Assembly: GCA_011372845.1 (NCBI GenBank)
Contig: DSAI01000095.1
Coordinates: forward strand, 1 to 5,562
Source of the DNA: Actinomycetota bacterium
GTDB taxonomy: Bacteria; Actinomycetota; Coriobacteriia; Anaerosomatales; Anaerosomataceae
Reading direction: 5' to 3'
DNA length: 5,562 bases
How positions within the stretch are numbered: position 1 is the first letter of the stretch; each line of letters opens with the position of its first letter. The position numbers and the translations under genes were made by a program. Below, piece after piece: positions 1 to 5,562 of this stretch. The notes beneath the pieces were generated by a model. That model saw only the letters and a program-made list of their open reading frames with translations. It had not been told where the DNA came from and ran no database searches.

Positions 1-1314
1 ATGCTGCGCCCGCAGGAGGTCCTTGCGGGTGACGATGCCAACGACCTCCTCGCCGTCCACCACGGGCAGCCGCCCGATGCCGGTGCGCACGAGCAACCGC
101 TCGAGTTCCGACAGGTCGGTGTCGGGCGTCACGGTCACGGGATGCCGCGCCATGAAGCCGGTGGCCGGCGCATGCCCCAGGCCATGCCGTGCGGCCTTGT
201 CCACGTCCTTCCGGGTCACGAGCCCCACCAGCCGCCCGTCCTCGAGCACCGGCAAGCCGCTGTGCCCCCAGGTGGCCATGATCCGGCCCGCCTCATCCAT
301 CGGCGTGTCGGGCGGGACCCAGCGAACCGGCGATGACGCGATCTCCTCGGCCGTGAGCGGGGGCACGACCTCCATCGTGAGCGCATCGCGCAGCCGCTCG
401 CGGGCCTCCGCGATCGTCCCGCTGCGCAGCGCCGCCGAGGCCGCCTGCGGGTGGCCGCCGCCGTCGAGATGCTTCAGCACGGCGGCCATATCCACGCTGG
501 GGATCCTGCTCCTGCCCACCACCTGCAACCGCTCGGGCATCTCGATGAGCGCCACCGCCACACGGTAGCCGAGGTCCTCCACGATGTAGTGGGTGAGCAC
601 CGCCGCCGAGTCGACATACTCCTCCGAGCGCGCCGCGCTCACGGCGATCTCCTGGCCGTTGACCTCCCAGGTCTCGAGCGAGTCCACCAGCTGCTCGAGC
701 ATCGCTCGCTGCTCGGTGGTGAGCGACCGCGCGAGGAACTGGTTGAGCACGTCGATCTCCGCGCCCGCCTGCATCAGGAAGGCCACCGCCTCCACGTCGT
801 ACGCGGTGGTGCCGGGATACGTGAGGGAGCCGGTGTCCTCGTGGATGCCCAGCAACAGCACGCTCGCCTCAAGCGGCGTGAGGGCGATCCCGCGGTCGTG
901 GATCTCGTGCGTGAGGATCGACGTCGTGGCGCCAACCATCATCGAGTGGTCCTCGGCGGGCACCACGTCGCCCGGCTGCCGCGGATGGTGGTCGTAGACG
1001 ATCACCTCCACACCCGGGCGCGTGACCACCGAGCCGATCTCCCCGATCCGATCCGCCTCCCGTGTGTCCACCATGATCACGCGCTCCACCACGTCGAAGT
1101 CCAGCGCCCCCAGGTCCACGAACGGCACGAACTCCTCGTGCAGGTTGTGGAACTCGCGCACGTTGGCGTTCTGGCTGCCCAGGTAGACCGCACGCGTGCC
1201 TTCGTACAGTTTCGTGGCGGCCACCATCGCTGCGTACGCGTCGAAGTCGGGGTTGGCGTGACCCACCGCGATGCCGGTGACCGGAGCCGACTGGCGCACC
1301 CTGCGCACGCTCAT
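1..1314 (-). CDS. DHH–DHHA1–CBS–CBS protein, N-terminal part of a probable long-form tRNA CCA/A-adding nucleotidyltransferase (runs off left edge)
   Basis: I translated this frame by hand. It begins at ATG 1314 and stays open for 438 codons to the left edge, so the C-terminus is missing. Seen in the protein: DHH motif I HANPDFDA at residues 19-26; the motif II aspartate in VDTRE (D83); DHH itself at 108-110; motif IV GIHEDTG at 156-162; the DHHA1 substrate-loop motif DGGGHPQAAS at 284-293; then two CBS domains, about 321-375 (SGLPVLEDG, GLVTRKD) and 384-438 (GRLPVVDGE, GIVTRKD). The order DHH–DHHA1–CBS–CBS is known from long enzymes of about 820-900 residues, such as the Aquifex A-adding enzyme, where a polymerase-beta-type nucleotidyltransferase follows. 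That part would lie left of base 1, so adding CCA or A to tRNA 3' ends is inferred. All DHH metal-site motifs look intact, so the front half may be an active phosphoesterase or exonuclease. A standalone DHH–CBS protein is the main alternative. The start lies 4 bases after the pdp stop and has a good Shine-Dalgarno sequence. Confidence 0.88.
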   Translation of the reverse strand, partial: MSVRRVRQSAPVTGIAVGHANPDFDAYAAMVAATKLYEGTRAVYLGSQNANVREFHNLHEEFVPFVDLGALDFDVVERVIMVDTREADRIGEIGSVVTRPGVEVIVYDHHPRQPGDVVPAEDHSMMVGATTSILTHEIHDRGIALTPLEASVLLLGIHEDTGSLTYPGTTAYDVEAVAFLMQAGAEIDVLNQFLARSLTTEQRAMLEQLVDSLETWEVNGQEIAVSAARSEEYVDSAAVLTHYIVEDLGYRVAVALIEMPERLQVVGRSRIPSVDMAAVLKHLDGGGHPQAASAALRSGTIAEARERLRDALTMEVVPPLTAEEIASSPVRWVPPDTPMDEAGRIMATWGHSGLPVLEDGRLVGLVTRKDVDKAARHGLGHAPATGFMARHPVTVTPDTDLSELERLLVRTGIGRLPVVDGEEVVGIVTRKDLLRAQH

Positions 1315-1318
1315 AGCG

Positions 1319-2620
1319 TTACACCTCGAGGAACAGCGGGGGCGGCTCGACCTCTTCATCGCCGAGGAAGACCGCTCCGCGCAGACGCGCCTCGGCCTCA
1401 TCGAGCAGCGCTGCGTCCGAGGAGTGGATCGCGCCGAGCGGATCGCCTTCCTCCACGCGGTCGCCGGTCTTCACGGCCAACAGCACGCCCGCAGCGGGGT
1501 CGATCGCGTCTTCCTTGCGCGCCCTGCCCGCGCCCGCGGCCATCGCCGCGCGGCCCACGCCCTCGGCGTCGAAGCCGCTCACCCAGCCTGCGCGCGCCGC
1601 GGTCACAACGCGCTCATGCGCGGCCGCAGGGAGCAGCGACGGGTCGTCGGCCACCCGCTCGTCACCGCCCTGCGCGTGAATCCACGCACGGAAGGTGCCG
1701 AGAGCCTGGCCGGATGCGATCGAGTCGAGCAGCAGGTCGCGGGCCACACGCTCGTCTGCGGCGATGCCGCCGAGCACGAGCATCTTCGAGCCGAACACCA
1801 GACACAGTTCCGTGAGATCGGCGGGACCCTCACCCTTGAGCGTGGCGATCGCCTCGCGGACCTCCAGCGCGTTGCCCACCGCCCGCCCCAGCGGCTGGTC
1901 CATGTCGGTGAGGATGCAGACCACCTCGCGGCCCAGCAGGGCCCCCACGCGGGTGAGCTCAGCGGCGAGCTGCCGCGCCTCGGCCTCGGTCTTCATGAAC
2001 GCGCCGGAGCCCACCTTCACATCGAGCACGATCGCATCCGCGCCGCCCGCCACCTTCTTGGAGATGATCGACCCCACGATCAGCGGGATCGACGGCACGG
2101 TAGCGGTGACATCCCGCAGGGCGTACATCTTCTTGTCGGCCGGGTCCACATCGGGGCTCTGCCCGATCACGGCACACCCGACGTCGCGCACCTGGCGAAG
2201 GAAGTCGTCGGGCTCGAGCGTCACGGTGAACCCGGGGATCGACTCCAGCTTGTCGAGCGTGCCGCCGGTGAAACCGAGGCCGCGCCCGCTCATCTTGGCC
2301 ACCGGTACGCCACAGCTCGCAACGAGCGGGGCCAGCACGAGCGTCGTGGTATCGCCCACGCCGCCCGTGGAGTGCTTGTCCACCTTGATGCCGGGCACCG
2401 CCGAGAGGTCGACCATCCTGCCCGAGCGCGCCATCGCGCCGGTGAGCGCGGCGGTCTCCTCGCTGTCGAGTCCGCGGATGAACGCAGCCATCAGCCAGGC
2501 GGCCATCTGGTAGTCGGGCATCTCACCCGAGACGAAGGCGTCCACCAGGCGCTGCAGCTCGTCGGCGGTGTGCGTGCCGCCGTCGCGCTTGACCTCGATG
2601 AGCTCCTCGAGCGACTTCAC
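1319..2620 (-). CDS. pdp: Pyrimidine-nucleoside phosphorylase (Pdp; also annotated thymidine phosphorylase DeoA)
   Basis: This cytosolic enzyme splits uridine, thymidine or deoxyuridine with phosphate, giving the free base and (deoxy)ribose-1-phosphate. I start it at GTG 2620, giving 433 residues, the usual length of the Bacillus-type enzyme. The frame is open further upstream to an ATG at 2803, but that extension is arginine-rich shadow sequence inside deoB, while the GTG has an AGGAGGTG ribosome site 8 bases ahead. Seen: the phosphate-binding segment [12 protein letters not shown] (82-93); the family signature [16 protein letters not shown] (111-126); [16 protein letters not shown] (166-181); [12 protein letters not shown] past residue 195; and a C-terminal domain with AGRARKED. 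By alignment to the E. coli enzyme, the active-site residues are H83, R169, S184 and K188, all present. The GVGDTTT form matches Bacillus pyrimidine-nucleoside phosphorylase, so broad pyrimidine specificity is likelier than strict thymidine use; that is inference. Its GTG overlaps the deoB stop, which suggests translational coupling, and its product is the substrate of DeoB. Confidence 0.96.
   Translation of the reverse strand: MKSLEELIEVKRDGGTHTADELQRLVDAFVSGEMPDYQMAAWLMAAFIRGLDSEETAALTGAMARSGRMVDLSAVPGIKVDKHSTGGVGDTTTLVLAPLVASCGVPVAKMSGRGLGFTGGTLDKLESIPGFTVTLEPDDFLRQVRDVGCAVIGQSPDVDPADKKMYALRDVTATVPSIPLIVGSIISKKVAGGADAIVLDVKVGSGAFMKTEAEARQLAAELTRVGALLGREVVCILTDMDQPLGRAVGNALEVREAIATLKGEGPADLTELCLVFGSKMLVLGGIAADERVARDLLLDSIASGQALGTFRAWIHAQGGDERVADDPSLLPAAAHERVVTAARAGWVSGFDAEGVGRAAMAAGAGRARKEDAIDPAAGVLLAVKTGDRVEEGDPLGAIHSSDAALLDEAEARLRGAVFLGDEEVEPPPLFLEV
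1322..1327 (-). promoter_or_regulatory. Ribosome binding site of the DHH–CBS gene
   Basis: The minus strand reads GAGGTG here, 7 bases before the ATG at 1314. It lies in the last codons of pdp (Leu-Glu-Val-stop), so the signal is embedded in the upstream gene. It supports the chosen start and suggests that ribosomes finishing pdp can begin here. Confidence 0.75.
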
Positions 2621-3822
2621 GCCCCGCGCACCTCCTCGAGGAACGACGTGCCCCTGCCGCAGCGGTCCTGCAGTCCGTAGAAGTGCAGGACCGTCTCGCC
2701 GATGTCGGCGAAGGTCTTCCTCGTGCCGAGGTCCACGCCCGCGTCCACACCCTTGACCTTCGCGATCAGCGGTGTGTACTCGCGGGAGTGGTCGGTGGAC
2801 CACTCGGTGGTGGGATCGCAGCCGTGATCGGCGGTGATGATGAGCAGGTCGCCCTCGGCCATGGCGTCGAGCAGTTCGGGCATCCGGGCATCCACCGCTT
2901 CGAGGCCGCCTGCGTACGCGCGCGCGTCGTTGCGGTGCCCCCAGAGCATGTCGAAGTCCACCAGGTTGCAGAACACGAACCCCTGCTCGGTCCGGCGCAC
3001 CTCTTCGAGCAGGTGGTCGAAGCCGTCCATGTTGTCGGTGACGTGCGGCGAGGAGGTGATCCCCTGCCAGGCGAAGATGTCGCCGATCTTGCCCACGCCA
3101 AAGACCGGCACACCCGCGTCCTGGAGCAGGTCGAGCACGGTGGGCTCGAACGGCTTCACCGCGTAGTCGCGCCGCCGGTGCGTGCGGGTATACACGCCCG
3201 TCTCATCGGGCCCTACGAACGGCCGGGCGATCACGCGCCCCACGTGGTGCTCCCCAACCAGCATCCCGCGCGCGATCTCGCTCACGCGGTACAGCTCGTC
3301 CAGCCCGAAACGCTCCTCGTGCGCCGCTATCTGGAAGACCGAATCTGCCGAGGTGTACACGATCGGGAGCCCGGTGGCCATGTGCTCGTCGCCGAGCTCG
3401 TTGATGATCACGGTGCCGCTCGCCACGGTGTTGCCGAGCACGCCCTCGTAGCCCGTGAGCCGGCAGAACTCGTCGATCACCTCGGGCGGGAAGCCCTCCG
3501 GGTATGTGGGGAACGGGCGCTCAAGCACGAGGCCCATCATCTCCCAGTGACCGGTGGTGGTGTCTTTGCCGGCGCTCCGCTCGGCCGACTTGCCCCACGA
3601 CGCCACCGGCGTCTCCAGCGGGGGGACACCCTGGATCCCGGTGATGTTGCCAAGACCCATCGCTCCCAGATACGGCATCGAGAGCCCGCCCACCGCTCGC
3701 GCCGTGTTGCCGAGGGTGTTGGAGCCCACGTCGCCGTACTCGGCGGCATCCGGCAGTTCACCGGCTCCCACGCTGTCCAGGACCAGCACGATCGCCCTGG
3801 GCTTGCGGCCGTTGGTCGCCAT
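2617..3822 (-). CDS. deoB: Phosphopentomutase DeoB
   Basis: DeoB interconverts ribose-1-phosphate or deoxyribose-1-phosphate with the 5-phosphates. It links nucleoside breakdown to the pentose phosphate pathway and, for the deoxy sugar, to deoxyribose-phosphate aldolase. The protein is 401 residues, close to the usual 390-410, and complete. It belongs to the alkaline-phosphatase superfamily. Seen: [14 protein letters not shown] (13-26) with metal ligand D16; [10 protein letters not shown] (85-94), where T88 matches the phosphorylated threonine of the Bacillus cereus enzyme (T85); [15 protein letters not shown] (156-170) and RVIARPFVG (196-204) in the cap region; [12 protein letters not shown] (286-297) with D291 and H296; TADHGCDPT (330-338) with D332 and H333; and STDHSREY with H345. 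All expected dimanganese ligands are therefore present. The ATG at 3822 follows the pilB stop by 15 bases, and the stop overlaps the pdp start. No purine-nucleoside phosphorylase gene lies between deoB and pdp, although many Firmicutes have one there. Confidence 0.98.
   Translation of the reverse strand: MATNGRKPRAIVLVLDSVGAGELPDAAEYGDVGSNTLGNTARAVGGLSMPYLGAMGLGNITGIQGVPPLETPVASWGKSAERSAGKDTTTGHWEMMGLVLERPFPTYPEGFPPEVIDEFCRLTGYEGVLGNTVASGTVIINELGDEHMATGLPIVYTSADSVFQIAAHEERFGLDELYRVSEIARGMLVGEHHVGRVIARPFVGPDETGVYTRTHRRRDYAVKPFEPTVLDLLQDAGVPVFGVGKIGDIFAWQGITSSPHVTDNMDGFDHLLEEVRRTEQGFVFCNLVDFDMLWGHRNDARAYAGGLEAVDARMPELLDAMAEGDLLIITADHGCDPTTEWSTDHSREYTPLIAKVKGVDAGVDLGTRKTFADIGETVLHFYGLQDRCGRGTSFLEEVRGA
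2629..2636 (-). promoter_or_regulatory. Strong ribosome binding site deciding the GTG start of pdp
   Basis: The minus strand reads AGGAGGTG, a near-perfect match to the 16S anti-Shine-Dalgarno sequence, 8 bases before the GTG at 2620. It is encoded within the deoB C-terminal codons for Glu-Glu-Val. This site is the main reason to prefer the GTG over the upstream ATG at 2803. Confidence 0.85.
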
Positions 3823-3826
3823 TGCG

Positions 3827-3831
3827 CCTCC
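3827..3831 (-). promoter_or_regulatory. Ribosome binding site of deoB
   Basis: The minus strand reads GGAGG in the short gap between the pilB stop and the deoB ATG at 3822, with 4 bases between the motif and the start. The spacing is slightly short but usable. The 15-base gap leaves no room for a separate promoter or terminator between the two genes. Confidence 0.65.
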
Positions 3832-3837
3832 GCTCGC

Positions 3838-5508
3838 TCAGATGATGACCCGCATGACCTCGTCAAGAGAGGTGATACCCTGGCCGACCTTGTGAAGCGC
3901 ATCCTGCCGCAGCGTTTGCATTCCTGCGGCAAGCGCGGCGCTCCGGATCGTCTCCGACGGCGCCTGGGCGAGGAACAGGCGCTCGAGTTCGTCGTCCATC
4001 TCCATGATCTCGAAGATGCCCGTCCTGCCGCGGTAGCCGGTGCCGAAGCACGCGTCGCACCCGCCCTCGTGCGCCGTGTAGACGGTCTTGGCCGTCACAT
4101 CCTCCGACGTGAGACCGTACCCGGCGAGGAGCGCCTTGCTCACGCGTTTGGACTCCTTGCACTCGTCGCAGAGGCGCCGCACGAGCCGCTGTGCCACCAC
4201 ACCGATGAGGGCGCTCGATGCGATGAACGGCGCAACCTCCATGTCCGAGAGCCTCGTGAGCGCCGAGGGGGCGTCGTTGGTGTGGATCGACGAGAGCACG
4301 AGGTGGCCGGTGAGGGCTGCGCGCGTGGCGATCTGCGCCGTCTCCGCGTCGCGGATCTCTCCTACCATCACCACGTCGGGGTCAGAGCGAAGCACCGTGC
4401 GGAGCAGCGCGGCGAACGTGAGACCGATGTGCGTGTTCACCGCCATCTGGGTGATGCCCTCGATCTGGAACTCGATGGGGTCCTCGATGGTGATGATCTT
4501 CCGCTCGGCGCTATTGAGCGCCATGAGGCTGGCGTAGAGCGTGGTGGACTTGCCGGATCCGGTGGGACCGGAGACCAGGATCTCGCCGTACGGGCGCGAC
4601 AGGAACCGCTCGAGCAGCGCACGGTGTTCATCGCGCATGCCGAGGTCCTCCACGGTGGGCTGCTGCTCCTCATGGTTGAGCAGCCGGATCACGATCGACT
4701 CGCCGAACGGGGTGGGCAGCGTGGCCACCCGCATATCGATCACGCGACCGTCCACCACGAGTCCGATGCGGCCGTCCTGCGGACGCCGCCGTTCGGCGAT
4801 GTCCATCTCGGCCATGACCTTCACACGGCTGATCAGTCCCGCGCGCGCGGTGACAGGCACGGTGACGACCTCATGCAGCACGCCGTCGACACGGAACCGG
4901 ACACGCACGTTATGCGGCCCGGGCTCGATGTGGATGTCGCTCGCCTGGTCGTGCGCGGCCTCGCGGATCAACTGGTTCACGAGGCGTACCACCGGCACGT
5001 CCTCGTCGCCAACCACCACGACGTCCTCTTCCTCCTGCTGGGCCATCGTGTCGGTGAGGTCCTCGAACGCGTCGGCCGAGGTGACGTACTTGTCGATGGC
5101 GTACTCGATCTGCGACGGAGTGGTGACGACGGGGATGACCTGCCTGCCCGTGCGTAGCCGCACGTCGTCGATCGTCTCGATGTCGAGGGGATCGGCCATC
5201 GCGAGCACCACATCGCCATCGCGGAACCCGATCGGCACGGCCTGGATCCGTCGTGCCACGCGTTCCGAAAGGTACGATGCCGCATCGCGGTCCACCGGGT
5301 AGGTGGCAAGGCTCACGTACTCGAGCCCCTTCTGCTCGGCCAAAGCCCGGGCGATCGCCTCGGCATCGAGGATGTCGCTGCGGGTGAGCACTTCCCCGAG
5401 CTTCCCGCCCTCGGACAGCTGGATCTCGAGTGCGCGCTCCAGGCCCTCGGGCGTGAGCGCACCCGAACGCACCAGAACCAGTCCCAGCCGGTCTCTCGTG
5501 TACGGCAC
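3838..5508 (-). CDS. pilB: Type IV pilus assembly / type II secretion ATPase, PilB/GspE family, with MshEN-type N-terminus
   Basis: This is the hexameric cytoplasmic ATPase that powers extension of type IV pili or type II secretion pseudopili. The 556-residue protein is complete. Seen in order: an N-terminal pair of MshEN-type half-motifs at 7-30 and 36-59; the rest of the T2SSE_N-type domain to about 145; an acidic linker (157-170); the conserved PVVRLVNQLI segment (172-181) and ASDIHIEP (189-196); Walker A GPTGSGKST (314-322); the Asp box TIEDPIEF (340-347); Walker B DPDVVMVGEIRD (376-387) with E384; the His box GHLVLSSIHTNDA (401-413); and a zinc tetracysteine C447/C450 with C484/C487. The tetracysteine separates it from the retraction ATPase PilT, which lacks this insertion. 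The GTG start at 5508 has a purine-rich ribosome site 5 bases upstream and places the MshEN motif near the N-terminus, as expected. The frame is open to the right edge without another ATG or GTG. PilB rather than GspE is inferred, because no pilin or secretin gene is in view. Confidence 0.95.
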   Translation of the reverse strand: MPYTRDRLGLVLVRSGALTPEGLERALEIQLSEGGKLGEVLTRSDILDAEAIARALAEQKGLEYVSLATYPVDRDAASYLSERVARRIQAVPIGFRDGDVVLAMADPLDIETIDDVRLRTGRQVIPVVTTPSQIEYAIDKYVTSADAFEDLTDTMAQQEEEDVVVVGDEDVPVVRLVNQLIREAAHDQASDIHIEPGPHNVRVRFRVDGVLHEVVTVPVTARAGLISRVKVMAEMDIAERRRPQDGRIGLVVDGRVIDMRVATLPTPFGESIVIRLLNHEEQQPTVEDLGMRDEHRALLERFLSRPYGEILVSGPTGSGKSTTLYASLMALNSAERKIITIEDPIEFQIEGITQMAVNTHIGLTFAALLRTVLRSDPDVVMVGEIRDAETAQIATRAALTGHLVLSSIHTNDAPSALTRLSDMEVAPFIASSALIGVVAQRLVRRLCDECKESKRVSKALLAGYGLTSEDVTAKTVYTAHEGGCDACFGTGYRGRTGIFEIMEMDDELERLFLAQAPSETIRSAALAAGMQTLRQDALHKVGQGITSLDEVMRVII

Positions 5509-5562
5509 GGCGACCCCTTCCGGCCTCGCGTGACTTCGCCCCTGGCGGACGTGATGCGGCTG
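5509..5562. other. Sequence upstream of pilB at the right edge, no gene called
   Basis: These 54 bases are too short to assign. On the minus strand none of the three frames meets a stop codon here, so it could be the 3' end of an upstream gene, an N-terminal extension of pilB without a usual start, or a leader. I see no clear -35/-10 promoter pair or hairpin. Only the pilB ribosome site is supported. Confidence 0.4.
5514..5521 (-). promoter_or_regulatory. Probable ribosome binding site of pilB
   Basis: The minus strand reads GGAAGGGG, 5 bases before the GTG at 5508. It is a moderate rather than perfect Shine-Dalgarno match, but it supports the GTG start, and no in-frame ATG or GTG exists between there and the right edge. 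Confidence 0.55.

Noticed and set aside
1..1314. CBS-containing family II inorganic pyrophosphatase as an identity for the DHH gene
   Set aside because: Those enzymes have a DHHA2 domain and CBS domains inserted ahead of it. Here the second domain is DHHA1-type with GGGH, and the CBS pair follows it.
451..1815. Plus-strand open frame of 454 codons opposite the DHH gene and pdp
   Set aside because: It is low-complexity, Arg/His/Pro-rich, shows no domain, and spans the junction of two well-supported genes on the other strand.
1271..2680. Plus-strand open frame of 469 codons covering pdp
   Set aside because: It is the antisense shadow of pdp, whose own translation has a full family signature and catalytic residues.
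2621..2803. N-terminal extension of pdp to an ATG at 2803
   Set aside because: The added 61 residues are Arg/Gly/His-rich and unlike the family, overlap deoB coding sequence heavily, and the GTG at 2620 gives the standard 433-residue length with a strong ribosome site.
2683..5157. A very long plus-strand open frame (824 codons) opposite deoB and pilB
   Set aside because: It crosses two clear minus-strand genes, and its translation is rich in His, Arg, Val, Asp and Gly with no recognisable motif. Such antisense frames are expected where GC-rich codons leave few stops.
3838..5508. PilT-type retraction ATPase as an identity for the pilus motor
   Set aside because: The protein has an MshEN-type N-terminal domain and a zinc tetracysteine (C447, C450, C484, C487), which mark assembly ATPases. 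PilT is shorter, about 350 residues, and lacks both.
1..5562. CRISPR array, insertion sequence, tRNA or prophage remnant
   Set aside because: Scanning both strands by eye, I found no spaced direct repeats, terminal inverted repeats, transposase-like frames or tRNA-like folds. The window is almost entirely filled by four housekeeping-type genes.

Overview
This 5,562-base window is a compact, GC-rich (about two-thirds G+C by eye) bacterial chromosomal segment. All four real genes lie on the minus strand, so it reads from right to left: a type IV pilus/type II secretion assembly ATPase (pilB/gspE-like), phosphopentomutase (deoB), pyrimidine-nucleoside phosphorylase (pdp/deoA), and the N-terminal half of a DHH–DHHA1–CBS–CBS protein that runs off the left edge and looks like the front of a long-form tRNA CCA/A-adding nucleotidyltransferase.

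The genes are almost contiguous. The pilB stop and deoB start are 15 bases apart. The deoB stop and pdp GTG start overlap in GTGA. The pdp stop and the DHH gene start are 4 bases apart. Each gene has a recognisable Shine-Dalgarno sequence, and those of pdp and the DHH gene lie inside the last codons of the gene before. No promoter, terminator, RNA gene, mobile element, repeat array or CRISPR is visible. This is most simply read as the middle of one operon whose promoter and terminator are both outside the window.

Functionally, Pdp splits pyrimidine nucleosides to base plus (deoxy)ribose-1-phosphate, and DeoB converts that to the 5-phosphate for central metabolism. The DHH–CBS protein would act on tRNA 3' ends or on nucleotide substrates. 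PilB powers pilus or pseudopilus assembly and carries an N-terminal MshEN-type domain, the kind known to bind cyclic di-GMP.

The organism cannot be fixed from this window. High GC, a Bacillus/Clostridium-style 433-residue pyrimidine-nucleoside phosphorylase, an MshEN-type PilB and the long DHH–CBS enzyme suggest a high-GC Gram-positive-related lineage (for example a Coriobacteriia-like actinobacterium or a high-GC clostridial relative). This placement is a low-confidence inference. The content is mostly housekeeping and I see no convincing new system; the most notable points are the complete MshEN motif pair and the tight joining of pilus, nucleoside-salvage and tRNA-type genes.
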